A stretch of 64,000 bases of DNA from an uncultured Acidobacteriota bacterium (GTDB taxonomy: Bacteria; Acidobacteriota; Terriglobia; Terriglobales; Acidobacteriaceae), in NCBI GenBank assembly GCA_903851035.1, contig CAINND010000118.1, forward strand, positions 1-64,000. Direction: 5' to 3'. Position 1 is the stretch's first letter. The number at the start of each line of letters is the position of its first letter. Shown here piece after piece: positions 8,170 through 17,017 of the stretch. The notes under the pieces are model-generated. The model did not search any database. It worked only from the letters and a program-made list of their open reading frames with translations, and was not told where the DNA came from. The translations under genes were made by a program, and so were the position numbers.

Positions 8170-8856
8170 TTAGTCGGTGACTCCCGGCACGTTACCAGCC
8201 GGGTTGCCCGGCATGTTGGCAGCACTGGCAGCGGCCGCCTCGGCCAGGATGCGGTGGTGAATGGTAAACAGCGCCAGCTCCAGGCGGTCACTGACCCCGA
8301 TCTTGTCGTAAACGTTGCGCAGGTAGTTCTTCACCACTTGCTCGGTGGTGCCAAGCTGGGTGGCGATTTCCTTGTTTTTGAAGCCCTGCACGATGAGGGC
8401 GACAATTTTGAGTTCCTTGGGTGTCAGGCGGTCGCGTACGCGGGCGCCTACAAAGTCATCGCCATCGGCGCTCTGCGCGGCCGAGCGCGTGTCCTGGGTG
8501 TAGGCCTCTCCGGTGCTGACCTTGCGCACGCAGCGTAGTAGCTCATTGCTATCCACCGAGCGGAAGATAACGCCCAGCACGCCGGTGGAGAGGTAGCGTT
8601 CGGGAGCTTCATTGTTCTCCGCGATGACCACGAGCTGGATACCGCTCTCCCGCGCGATGGCGGCCAGCCGCTGCGTGTCCGGCAGGAAGCTGGAGGCATA
8701 GATCATCACTGAGCCGCGAAACTTCTCAATGGAGATCATGGCCTGCTCGACGGTCTGCGCCTGGGCGACGATGCGGACGTCATCCTCGACGGCCAGCACC
8801 TTGGCAATGCCGGCGCGGAATATCGCCTGGTTGTCAGCGAGAATGATCTTCAGCAT
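8170..8856 (-). CDS. NarL/FixJ-type response regulator with atypical receiver
   Basis: A 228-residue protein with an N-terminal receiver-like domain (residues 1-120) and a C-terminal LuxR-type HTH (RLTPKELKIVALIVQGFKNK, then VVKNYLRNVYDKIGV). The receiver keeps Asp8, but at the expected phospho-acceptor position the segment reads SVMIYASSFLP, with Ala/Ser in place of Asp, and the switch Lys is not apparent. It is therefore probably regulated without phosphorylation. Its ATG follows directly on the TAG of the PilZ gene, so translation is likely coupled. The target genes are unknown. Confidence 0.87.
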   Translation of the reverse strand: MLKIILADNQAIFRAGIAKVLAVEDDVRIVAQAQTVEQAMISIEKFRGSVMIYASSFLPDTQRLAAIARESGIQLVVIAENNEAPERYLSTGVLGVIFRSVDSNELLRCVRKVSTGEAYTQDTRSAAQSADGDDFVGARVRDRLTPKELKIVALIVQGFKNKEIATQLGTTEQVVKNYLRNVYDKIGVSDRLELALFTIHHRILAEAAAASAANMPGNPAGNVPGVTD

Positions 8857-9186
8857 CTAGTCGTCTCCTCGTTCTGTTCCGGCGCGCTCAATCTCATAGC
8901 GTTCGATCAGGCAGGCGACGCCGGTGCGGCCGTCTTCGGCCTTGGCGTCACAGCGAATCACCCTGCCATGGCAATGCAGCCGGGCGTCGTGCTCCGCGCC
9001 GATAGATTCGGCGGGCAGGGTAATTTCAAACTCAATCGCCGAGTCCACGGCCAATCCGCCATCTACCCACAGGTAAACGCCCGCGGCGCTGATGTTGGCC
9101 GTGCTGCCGGGTGGAATATGCTGATCCCCCAGGAAGCGCAGCGGTAGGTGCATAGGAAACCGTCTGCCTGTACGAAAATCTTCCAC
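8857..9186 (-). CDS. PilZ-domain protein (probable c-di-GMP receptor)
   Basis: A 109-residue single PilZ domain. The RxxxR motif (RTGRR) near the N-terminus and the NxSxxG motif (NISAAG) about 25 residues later are the c-di-GMP-binding signature. I chose the GTG at 9186 because GGGAG lies about 5 nt upstream; a GTG at 9234 would add 16 residues without a ribosome site. It is the first gene of a two-gene unit with the LuxR-type regulator, which suggests that c-di-GMP input and transcription output are linked. No cyclase or phosphodiesterase is nearby. Confidence 0.8.
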   Translation of the reverse strand: MEDFRTGRRFPMHLPLRFLGDQHIPPGSTANISAAGVYLWVDGGLAVDSAIEFEITLPAESIGAEHDARLHCHGRVIRCDAKAEDGRTGVACLIERYEIERAGTERGDD

Positions 9187-9368
9187 GTCCGCTCCCGAAT
9201 AAATGCCGCCGCACCTTGCTACCGGCGCGGGCACGATTGGATTATGTCACGAACCTGAGCCGTCATGGTAGAGCAGGCGCCGGGGAAGAGCAATGGGAAT
9301 CAACAGCTTAACGGGGTGGAGAGCCTGCCACGCAGACATGGCATGGCAGGCAGACTCCCCGGAAAGTG

Positions 9369-11162
9369 CTAGAAAGCGTCTCCTCCGCCGCCACCAAAGT
9401 CACCGCCGCTGAAGCCGCCATCACCTCCGCCAAAGCCGCCGAAGCCGCTGCCGCTGGAACTGGCCTGTGGTGCGGCCGAGAACGACTGGAAGGCCGAGTT
9501 GGAGAAAGTATTCATGGCGCCGCAGAACATCAGTGGATTCCACATCATCCCCATGCCGTAGCCGGCGCCAACGTACCAGGTGGGCGGCTCGGTGATGATT
9601 CCCTGGAAGGCCTGCGCCCAGTGCTGCTCCACGCCAAAAGCCATGGCATAGGGCAGAAAGCGCTCAAAGGTGTCTGGCGGCATGCGTTTAATGCGGTCAC
9701 CGTCCACGCGGGTGAGGAACTCCTTGAAGCCCAGGCACTGCACCCGGGTGCGGGCTCCGCGAACCGTTTTGGCCGAAAGATGCCGGCCGAAAAAGTACAC
9801 GATGATCGCAGAAATAAAGATGCCCGCCACCAGCACGGTAGGCGCGCCGAAAAGGCGGATACGCCCGGTCATCTGCAGCCAGAGGAAGGGCAGGGCGATG
9901 ACCAGCGCGCCGGTAACCATAAGACCCTTGGCCGTCTCGGGATCGGTGGAGTAAAGATCCTTGGCACGCAGGGCGCCGATAATCTCCTCTCGGATGCTGG
10001 GCAGCGCGATGTAGAAACGGTTCTTCAAGCTGCTGAGCGTGGTCTCCTCGGCGGTGACCTCGGGGAAGATATTGTTGAGTATCTCTTCCTCGTGTGCGGC
10101 CAGGCCCTGCCACTCACCGCGCGGCTTCATCAGGCGCAGGATGTAATCCTTGTGAGTGAACAGCAGAACCTTGCTCTCGGTCTCAATAATTTTGATGTAG
10201 CCCTTCACGGCCAGGTCAATGACCGTGCAGGTGATGTCGCGGGATTCGATGTTGTCGGTGATAAGGGTTCCGGCCTCGGCCGGTGTCATGCCCGGCGGCG
10301 GTTCGTACATCGGCGCCACGGAGAGGCCGCTTTCCGCGTCGCGGCCCTTGAACCACCAGATGACGAACATGACGAGGAATGCCCACACGGGCAGGAAGAC
10401 TCCGGGATTGCCGGAGACAAACCACATAACACGAGTCAGCGCCGAAGGAGGGGTGAGCACGCCCTTGGGAATGCGCACGTCGATGGTGAGACCATTGCGC
10501 GGGGGCAATGAGTGGTTGGCGTCAAAGCTGATGTTGGCGCCGTCCAGGGTGACCGTGGCATCCTGTCCGCGAGAGCCGTAAGTGCCGGTGTAGGCCTTGG
10601 CCTGCAACTGACCGGCAGCGGTGGCTGGCAGTGCGACCGTGGCCGTCGCGGCATCCATGGGCACCAGCCAGTCAAGGCCAGTGACGTTCCAGTAGAACTC
10701 GTCAAAGTCCTTGAAGTAACGGATGGAGTTCTGCACGCGGTAGCTGATGCGCACGGTGCGCTCGGTGTCAGTGCCGGCGGCGTAAATCTTCAGCACCAGG
10801 AACTGGTGCACCGCGCCGCCCGCCACGCGCTGATTGCGCGAGCTCTGCTCGAACTTGATGGGCGCGCCATTTTCGTCCGTGACGGACTGAACCTTGACCA
10901 GCAGCCGGTAGTTGGTGCCGTCCGGGCCGGGGTATTCGACAGGAATGTCGCGCAGAATGCCGTTGTATGTGCCCTGGAAGCGAGGATGAATCTCCTCTTC
11001 CACCAGTACCGTGCCATCCTCGGCAACGGTGCAGCGGGCATCGAAGCGGGCGATGTGCCAGGAGCGCGCAAAGGACGGAGCGCTGGCCAGAACAAGGAGA
11101 AGTAGCAAAGAACCCCAGCGCAACCGGCTGGGGTTCAGGAGCGATCGATGGGTCGCAGTCAT
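9369..11162 (-). CDS. DUF2207-domain membrane protein
   Basis: A 597-residue exported membrane protein. A signal peptide (LLLLVLASAPSFA) precedes a large beta-rich DUF2207 domain (about residues 35-240, with VLVEEEIHPRFQGTYNGILR and YWNVTGLDW). Membrane segments follow near residues 250-270 and 420-460. The C-terminus is a Gly/Ser/Phe-rich tail (GFGGFGGGDGGFSGGDFGGG), typical of this family. The gene starts 31 nt after lemA. LemA-DUF2207 pairs are widespread but the function is not established. Confidence 0.85.
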   Translation of the reverse strand: MTATHRSLLNPSRLRWGSLLLLLVLASAPSFARSWHIARFDARCTVAEDGTVLVEEEIHPRFQGTYNGILRDIPVEYPGPDGTNYRLLVKVQSVTDENGAPIKFEQSSRNQRVAGGAVHQFLVLKIYAAGTDTERTVRISYRVQNSIRYFKDFDEFYWNVTGLDWLVPMDAATATVALPATAAGQLQAKAYTGTYGSRGQDATVTLDGANISFDANHSLPPRNGLTIDVRIPKGVLTPPSALTRVMWFVSGNPGVFLPVWAFLVMFVIWWFKGRDAESGLSVAPMYEPPPGMTPAEAGTLITDNIESRDITCTVIDLAVKGYIKIIETESKVLLFTHKDYILRLMKPRGEWQGLAAHEEEILNNIFPEVTAEETTLSSLKNRFYIALPSIREEIIGALRAKDLYSTDPETAKGLMVTGALVIALPFLWLQMTGRIRLFGAPTVLVAGIFISAIIVYFFGRHLSAKTVRGARTRVQCLGFKEFLTRVDGDRIKRMPPDTFERFLPYAMAFGVEQHWAQAFQGIITEPPTWYVGAGYGMGMMWNPLMFCGAMNTFSNSAFQSFSAAPQASSSGSGFGGFGGGDGGFSGGDFGGGGGDAF

Positions 11163-11193
11163 TCGTGTCCTATCGGTGCCAATAACGGCCCGG

Positions 11194-11748
11194 TTAAAAC
11201 TTCACGGCCGGCACAGCGCGCTCAGTGGGATCGGCGACCTCAAAGAACTGGCGCTGCTGGAAGTTGAACATGCCCGCGATGATGTTCGTCGGGAAAGACT
11301 GGATTTTGGTGTTCAGGTCGCGCACCACGGCGTTGTAGTAGCGGCGCGAGTTCTGCAGCGCGTCTTCCAGATCGCTGAGTTGCCCCTGCAGGCTCATGAA
11401 CTGCTCGTTGGCCTTGAGTTCGGGATAAGCTTCGGCGACGGCCAGCAGGCCGCGCAGCGCCTGGGTCAGCTGGCCTTCGGCCTGGGCGCGGTCATCGGCG
11501 CTGGTGGCGGCCATGGCGGCGGAGCGGTAGCGAGCCACGTTCTCAAAGGTATCCTTTTCGTGTGTGGCGTAGCCCTTTACGGTCTCCACCAGGTTGGGGA
11601 TGAGGTCGTGGCGGCGCTTGAGCTGAATGTCGATGTCGCTCCATGCGTTATCAGCCCGTACCCTGAGCTGCACCAGTCCGTTGTACATCCCGCCGACAAT
11701 CAGCAAGATGACGACGAGTACGGCGAGAAATACCAGAAAAGGAACCAT
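11194..11748 (-). CDS. lemA: LemA family protein
   Basis: A 184-residue LemA protein: an N-terminal membrane anchor (MVPFLVFLAVLVVILLIVGG), then a four-helix extracytoplasmic domain with the family block RADNAWSDIDIQLKRRHDLI and PNLVETVKGYA. It ends YNAVVRDLNTKIQSFPTNI and FFEV. I chose the ATG at 11748 because GGAGG lies 7-8 nt upstream; the open frame extends 39 nt further. It probably forms an operon with the downstream DUF2207 gene. Confidence 0.92.
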   Translation of the reverse strand: MVPFLVFLAVLVVILLIVGGMYNGLVQLRVRADNAWSDIDIQLKRRHDLIPNLVETVKGYATHEKDTFENVARYRSAAMAATSADDRAQAEGQLTQALRGLLAVAEAYPELKANEQFMSLQGQLSDLEDALQNSRRYYNAVVRDLNTKIQSFPTNIIAGMFNFQQRQFFEVADPTERAVPAVKF

Positions 11749-11900
11749 GCGAGTCCTCCGTACACTACAGAATCGAGAGACCATCATAGCCCGAGGCGCG
11801 GCCTTATGGAAGCCGCCGAAGTTACAGCTATGGTTCTTTCATCGGGCAGTAATATGCCTTCACCGGCTGACTGTGGCGCTGGAAGAGATGCCGGCAGAGA

Positions 11901-13613
11901 TCACTTCAGCTCCGGGAAGTCCTCCTCGCGGTACTCACGCTGTACGCGCTCTCCGCTGGCAACCTGCGCTGCCTCGCCCTTGCGGAGTTCGACACGGCGG
12001 ATCTTGCCGCTGATGGTTTTGGGCAGGTCCTTGAATTCGATGCGGCGCACCCGCTTGTAGGGTGCCAGCGCCTTGCGGATATGGCGGAAGATGTCCAGGG
12101 CCAACTCGCGAGATGGCTCTACACCTGCGCGCAGGATGACGAAGGCCTTCGGGATGGCCGTGCGGATCGGATCGGGTGAAGGCACGACGGCACACTCGAC
12201 GATGTCGGGATGCTCGACCATCGCGCTCTCCAGCTCAAAGGGACTGATGCGATAGTCGCTGGCCTTGAAGACGTCATCGGCGCGGCCGACGAAGGTGAAG
12301 TAGCCGTCGGCATCCTTGGACATCACGTCACCGGTGCGGTAAACCTCGCCGGTGAGGTGCTGCACGTTGCCCAGGTCATCCTGGTAGCCGGGCATCAGGG
12401 CCATGGGAGCCGGGTTCAGGCGGATGCAAAGTTCGCCCTCCTCGGCCTCGTTGTTATCCAGGTCGAGCAGCGCCAGCCGGTAGCCGGGCATGGGGCGCCC
12501 AACTGAGCCGACCTTCATGGGCTGGCCGGGCGAGTTGCCAAGCTGCGCCGTGGTCTCGGTCTGTCCGTAACCGTCGCGAATGGTCAGGTTCCAGGCAGCG
12601 CGCACGCGCTCGATGACCTCGGGGTTCAGGGGTTCACCGGCGCTGACCGCCTCGCGCAGGCTGATCTTGTAGTCCTCGAGTTTTTCCTGCGCCAGCATGC
12701 GCCACACCGTGGGTGGTGCGCAGAAGGTGGTCACCCTTGCTTTTACCAGTGCATTCAGCAGGCCGGCGGCGTTGAAGCGCGCCTGGTTGTAGGCAAAGAC
12801 CGTGGCCTCGGCGTTCCACGGTGCAAAGACGCAACTCCACGCGTGCTTGGCCCAGCCCGGAGAGCTGAGGTTGCAGTGCACGTCGCCGGGTTGCAGGCCG
12901 ATCCAGTACATGGTGGTCAAATGGCCCACGGGATAGCTGACGTGCGTGTGCATCACCACCTTGGGCTTGCTGGTGGTGCCGCTGGTGAAGTAGAGCTGAA
13001 GGGGGTCGCCGGCCTTGGTGACGCCCTCGGGCTCGAAATCGGCGGAGAAGGTGTAACCCTTGTCAAAGTTCGTCCAGCCCGGTGCGTCTCCACCGACGGA
13101 TACGCGGCTGATAGCCTTCAGGTGTTCGACCTTGGACGCAAGATCATGGCTGGCGATGATGTGACTGACATTGCCACGTTGGCTGCGGTCGGTCAGGTCT
13201 TCGGGCGTCAGCAGTGTGGTGGTGGGGATGACCACGGCGCCCAGCTTCATGGCGGCAAGAATCGACTCCCAGAGCTGCGGCACATTGCTCAGCATCAGCA
13301 GGATGCGGTCTCCGCGGCGCACACCGAGTGAACGCAGGAAGTTGGCAATCTGCGAGCTGCGGCGCGAGAGCTCGGCAAATGTGAGCTTCTCTTCGCCGCC
13401 CTGCTCGTGCATGACCCAGAGCGCCGTCTGGTCGCGTCGCGGGCCGCGCGCAATGGCATCAAACCAATCGAGCGCCCAGTTGAATTCGTGCAGTTTGGGC
13501 CAGGCAAAGCCCTGGCAGGCCGTGGCGTAATCGTCGCGATGCTGCAGCAGGAAGTCGCGCGCGGTCAAAAAGCTCTGATGGGCATCAGAGATGCCCGGCT
13601 GGCTGACTGACAT
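11901..13613 (-). CDS. AMP-dependent acyl-CoA synthetase
   Basis: A 570-residue member of the ANL superfamily, which activates a carboxylic acid as acyl-AMP and transfers it to CoA. Motifs are the P-loop YFTSGTTSKPKVVMHTH (A3), DGYGQTETT (A5), YRTGDV (A7) and the C-terminal catalytic Lys in PKTISGKIRR (A10). Segments such as NLSSPGWAKHAWSCVFAPWN resemble the medium-chain/ACSM-type and benzoate-CoA ligase branches. The substrate cannot be read from the sequence. GGGGGA lies upstream of the ATG at 13613. It appears to be monocistronic. Confidence 0.87.
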   Translation of the reverse strand: MSVSQPGISDAHQSFLTARDFLLQHRDDYATACQGFAWPKLHEFNWALDWFDAIARGPRRDQTALWVMHEQGGEEKLTFAELSRRSSQIANFLRSLGVRRGDRILLMLSNVPQLWESILAAMKLGAVVIPTTTLLTPEDLTDRSQRGNVSHIIASHDLASKVEHLKAISRVSVGGDAPGWTNFDKGYTFSADFEPEGVTKAGDPLQLYFTSGTTSKPKVVMHTHVSYPVGHLTTMYWIGLQPGDVHCNLSSPGWAKHAWSCVFAPWNAEATVFAYNQARFNAAGLLNALVKARVTTFCAPPTVWRMLAQEKLEDYKISLREAVSAGEPLNPEVIERVRAAWNLTIRDGYGQTETTAQLGNSPGQPMKVGSVGRPMPGYRLALLDLDNNEAEEGELCIRLNPAPMALMPGYQDDLGNVQHLTGEVYRTGDVMSKDADGYFTFVGRADDVFKASDYRISPFELESAMVEHPDIVECAVVPSPDPIRTAIPKAFVILRAGVEPSRELALDIFRHIRKALAPYKRVRRIEFKDLPKTISGKIRRVELRKGEAAQVASGERVQREYREEDFPELK

Positions 13614-13846
13614 GAAGGTTCCCCCTTGGGAGTAAAAAAGAGAATTACCCGGTCCGTGGACTGCCTTTGTAGGGCCGGGAATTTGCGACGCGGATTATGT
13701 CAGAAGATTGCCGCGGATGCCACAAGATGATGGCGCAGTTAAATCCCCCCGCATGAGCCGAATACTGACCCCAGAGCATCTATTAAACAGGCGGAGACCG
13801 GGTAACCCGGTTCGCTGATATCTCGCGCTCAGCGGAGGGCCAACTC

Positions 13847-14824
13847 ATGATGCACCTGACAGATTTCCACTTCCTCTCCCGTCACGGTGTGTTGTGGATG
13901 TTTGCTGCCACGCTGGGCGAGCGCCTGGGGCTGCCGCTCTTTGTCACCCCGCTGCTGTTTGCCGCCGGAGCCTTGAGCGCCATGGGGCACATGCACTTTG
14001 GACTGCTGCTGGTGGTCACAACCGTGGCATGTTTGCTGGGCGACACCGTCTGGTATGAACTGGGACGCTGGAAGGGCGGCGCACTTTTCGGCTTGCTGTG
14101 CCGCATCGCATTGCAGCCGGATAGCTGCGTACGGCGCAGCGAACTGGCGCTGGAGAAGCACACCGGCACCAGCCTGCTGTGGGCCAAGTGGCTGCCCGGA
14201 GTGGCGCACCTGGCCGTGCCCATGGCCGGAGCCGCGCGTATCCCGCGCGGTCGCTTCCATCTATACAACGCCGCCGGCTCCATTGCATGGCTGGCTATTC
14301 TGTTGACGGGCGGCTACCTCAGCATGCGCACCGTGGACTGGCTGGGCCTTTTTGCGATTACGGCGCGCTGGGCGGTGGGGTTGGCCCTGCTGGTGAGCGC
14401 CATTTTGCTGCTGCACGCATACATCGAGCGGCGGAAGTTCGTGAAGTCGCTGCGCATGGCGCGAATCTCTCCTGAGGAGCTTTACCGGCAGGTACAGGCT
14501 GGTGAGCCGCCGGTGATTGTTGACCTGCGCCACGCGCTCGACTTTCTGACCGCTCCACGGACGTTGCCGGGCGCGCTGCGCGTGCCTCCCAACGAAGTGG
14601 AGTCGAGGATTGGCGAAATTCCCTTGAGCAGCGACATTGTGGTGTATTGCACCTGCCCCAACGAGGAGACGGCGGTGAAGGTGGCGCGGCAGTTGCGCGA
14701 CCTCGGCGTGGAGAAGGTGCGTCCCTTGGCCGGTGGCTTGGCGGGATGGGAAAAGCTCGGGTACCCCGTCGATCATCATCATGGGGAAGATGGCCGTCCG
14801 CTGGTGGCAATTGAAGCTCGCTGA
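13847..14824 (+). CDS. DedA-family membrane protein fused to a rhodanese domain
   Basis: A 325-residue protein. Residues 1-195 are a DedA/VTT (SNARE-associated) membrane domain with GERLGLPLFVTPLL, the LGDTVWYELGRWKG motif and AKWLPGVAHLAVPMAGA. Residues 205-315 are a rhodanese domain with the active-site Cys loop VYCTCPNEETA. DedA proteins act in membrane homeostasis and probably lipid carrier recycling; the rhodanese part suggests a sulfur or redox link. GGAGGG precedes the ATG pair. The next gene is a paralogue of the DedA part only. This fusion occurs elsewhere in the family. Confidence 0.88.
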   Translation: MMHLTDFHFLSRHGVLWMFAATLGERLGLPLFVTPLLFAAGALSAMGHMHFGLLLVVTTVACLLGDTVWYELGRWKGGALFGLLCRIALQPDSCVRRSELALEKHTGTSLLWAKWLPGVAHLAVPMAGAARIPRGRFHLYNAAGSIAWLAILLTGGYLSMRTVDWLGLFAITARWAVGLALLVSAILLLHAYIERRKFVKSLRMARISPEELYRQVQAGEPPVIVDLRHALDFLTAPRTLPGALRVPPNEVESRIGEIPLSSDIVVYCTCPNEETAVKVARQLRDLGVEKVRPLAGGLAGWEKLGYPVDHHHGEDGRPLVAIEAR

Positions 14825-15034
14825 GCCGGCTGACGAAAGGCTTTCCGCGTAGCATTCGCTTGGCCGATTATGGAAGGCCATTCGTATCCCTATTCCTGTG
14901 CTTTTCGTGTGCTTTTTTCCAGATACACTGCTGACCAGATACACTAATCATTGGCGATGGGGACGCATGTGCCTGCGGCGGATATGTCCGCTTGGATTGC
15001 AGCGTCCCATTCTTTTGCACGGAGTTTTTTCGGG

Positions 15035-15700
15035 ATGTTTTTACCCGCAGACACAACCCTGCTGGCGCGTCATGGCGTGCTTTGGATGTTCCTGGTAACC
15101 CTGGGCGAGCGCCTGGGGTTACCGGTATTCATCTCTCCACTGCTGTTGGCCGCTGGAGCCATGGTGGCGGTCAACCCCATGCAGTTCTGGCTGGTGATGC
15201 TGGCTACGGCCGTACCCTGCCTGCTGGGCGACACCATGTGGTATGAGCTGGGGCGTTGGAAAGGCCGCGCGGTCATCGCCGCTGTCTGCCGCGTATCCTT
15301 TGTGCCGGACGCGCTGGAGCAGAAAGCCTATCGCGGGCTTGATAGCTTCCGCGGTATCTCCCTGCTATACGCCAAGTGGATTCCCGGCGTGGCACACCTT
15401 GCGCCGCCGGTGGCCGGAGCGGCCAGGCTGCCGCGCCTGCGCTTTCATATCTATAACGGCATCGGCTCCATCGTTTGGATACTGGCCATGCTGCTGGCGG
15501 GCGTGGTCAGCATGAGGCGCTTTGACTGGATGGAGATGTTTGCTCGCTCGTCGCGCTGGTCGGTTAGTTTTGTGCTGGCCGCCTCCGTGCCGCTGGCGCT
15601 TTATAGCTGGTGGCGACGCCGCATGGCCATTGAGCGGCGCAAGGCCGCCGAAAATGTCGATACTGCAGTGCCTTTGCTGAAGAAGCAGACCGAAGACTGA
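15035..15700 (+). CDS. DedA-family membrane protein (paralogue without rhodanese domain)
   Basis: A 221-residue DedA/VTT protein that closely matches the preceding gene: RHGVLWMFLVTLGERLGLPV, LLGDTMWYELGRWKG, and AKWIPGVAHLAPPVAGAARL. I placed the start at the ATG at 15035 because it then aligns with the paralogue's start and GGAG lies 10 nt upstream; the frame is open to 14951. It ends just after the last membrane helix with a short basic tail. A tandem duplication with domain loss or gain is the simplest reading. Confidence 0.85.
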   Translation: MFLPADTTLLARHGVLWMFLVTLGERLGLPVFISPLLLAAGAMVAVNPMQFWLVMLATAVPCLLGDTMWYELGRWKGRAVIAAVCRVSFVPDALEQKAYRGLDSFRGISLLYAKWIPGVAHLAPPVAGAARLPRLRFHIYNGIGSIVWILAMLLAGVVSMRRFDWMEMFARSSRWSVSFVLAASVPLALYSWWRRRMAIERRKAAENVDTAVPLLKKQTED

Positions 15701-15889
15701 GCCCATGACGGTATGGGCGGGCATGGTTCGCTTGCGCGGAATAACCATGTCAACATGGCTTGCAGTACACGGCGAAGCGTTTTAGGCTCGTAGTATCCAA
15801 GCAATGCGAGTTCCTGCCCCGTGGGGTGGGAGGAAGGTTCGCACCGCCGCAGCCAATATCCGTGGCCGGTGCGGGGTAGAGTAGTTTTT

Positions 15890-16942
15890 ATGTTTCATCA
15901 AACGGACGACCTTAGAATCAAATGGACCAAGGTGGTGCTTCCGCCAGTGTTTCTGGAGGAAGAGCTGCCGCTTACCGATGCCGCCTCGGCGACGGTTTTT
16001 GAAGCGCGCCATGCCATCGGCGAGGTGCTGGAAGGCCGCGACCACCGTTTGGTTGTGGTGGTCGGCCCTTGCTCCATCCATGACACCAAGGCGGCGCGCG
16101 AATACGCCCAGCGGTTGAAGAAGATTGCCGGCGAGTTAAGCCGCGAGCTGATCCTTGTGATGCGCGTGTATTTTGAGAAGCCGCGCACCATCATCGGATG
16201 GAAGGGCCTGATCAACGATCCCCACCTGGACGGCTCCTACAAGATTAACGACGGCCTGCGCATTGCGCGCCGCCTGCTGCTGGACCTGGCCGAGATGGGC
16301 GTGCCGGCCGGTACGGAATTTCTCGACATGATCTCGCCGCAGTATGTGGCGGCACTGGTGAGTTGGGGAGCCATCGGCGCGCGCACCACGGAGAGCCAGT
16401 TGCATCGCCAATTGGTCAGCGGCTTGAGCTGTCCGGTGGGCTTCAAAAACGCCACCAGCGGAGATGTGCAGATCGCCATCGAGGCCATGCTCTCTTCGGC
16501 GCACGCGCATACCTTCCTCGGCCACTCCAAGCACGGACAGTCGGCCATCTTTGTCACCAACGGAAACCCGCAGACGCACGTCATCCTGCGCGGCGGAAAC
16601 GGCATGGTGAACTACGGCGCCGAGGCGGTTAACGATGTTTGCGCGCGGCTGGAGAAGGCCAAGCTGAAGCCGCAGGTGATGATTGATTGCAGCCATGCCA
16701 ACAGCCTGAAAGACCACAAGAGGCAGGGTGTGGTTTGCCGTGACGTGGCCGCTCAGGTGGCCGCTGGCGATCGCCGCATACTGGGACTGATGATTGAGAG
16801 CAACCTCGTTGCCGGTGCGCAAAAGCTGGAGGCGGGCAAGGAGCTTGTCTACGGCCAGAGCATCACCGACGCCTGCATCGCCTGGGATGAAACCGAGACG
16901 CTGCTGCGCGAACTGGCCGAGGCTGTGCGCGAGGGTAGGTAA
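15890..16942 (+). CDS. aroG: 3-deoxy-7-phosphoheptulonate (DAHP) synthase, class I
   Basis: A 350-residue class I-alpha DAHP synthase, which condenses phosphoenolpyruvate and erythrose 4-phosphate in the first step of the shikimate pathway. Motifs are VVVVGPCSIHD (metal-ligand Cys and PEP site), RVYFEKPRT, GWKGLINDPHLDGS, GARTTESQ, GFKNATSG and DCSHANS. The length equals that of E. coli AroG. I chose the ATG at 15890 for that reason; the frame is open to 15821. Which aromatic amino acid inhibits it is not clear. A partial hairpin (GCACCG/CGGTGC, 15841-15872) lies just upstream. Confidence 0.93.
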   Translation: MFHQTDDLRIKWTKVVLPPVFLEEELPLTDAASATVFEARHAIGEVLEGRDHRLVVVVGPCSIHDTKAAREYAQRLKKIAGELSRELILVMRVYFEKPRTIIGWKGLINDPHLDGSYKINDGLRIARRLLLDLAEMGVPAGTEFLDMISPQYVAALVSWGAIGARTTESQLHRQLVSGLSCPVGFKNATSGDVQIAIEAMLSSAHAHTFLGHSKHGQSAIFVTNGNPQTHVILRGGNGMVNYGAEAVNDVCARLEKAKLKPQVMIDCSHANSLKDHKRQGVVCRDVAAQVAAGDRRILGLMIESNLVAGAQKLEAGKELVYGQSITDACIAWDETETLLRELAEAVREGR

Positions 16943-16970
16943 CGCAGTAATTATTTAGCTGTGAAATAAG

Positions 16971-17001
16971 AAGGGCGATCCCGTGTGGGACCGCCCTTTT
17001 T
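16971..17001. terminator. Bidirectional terminator between aroG and the M28 peptidase
   Basis: A 12-bp stem with one mismatch (16971-16982 / 16987-16998, loop GTGT) is followed by TTTC on the plus strand and by CTTATTT on the minus strand. It lies between convergent genes. Confidence 0.8.
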
Positions 17002-17017
17002 CTGTAGCAGCGTTGGG

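Noticed and set aside
9323-9351. Inverted repeat GCCTGCCA / TGGCAGGC downstream of the DUF2207 gene as a terminator
   Set aside because: The loop is 13 nt and no T-run follows on the minus strand.
9366-10511. A 381-codon plus-strand frame opposite the DUF2207 gene
   Set aside because: Antisense to a recognised protein family and without a domain of its own.
13797-13811. Short palindrome ACCGGG-TAA-CCCGGT before the DedA-rhodanese gene as an operator
   Set aside because: Only 6 bp per arm in GC-rich DNA; expected by chance at this length scale.
15841-15872. Hairpin before aroG as an amino-acid attenuator
   Set aside because: No leader peptide with clustered aromatic codons and no alternative pairing or T-run was found.
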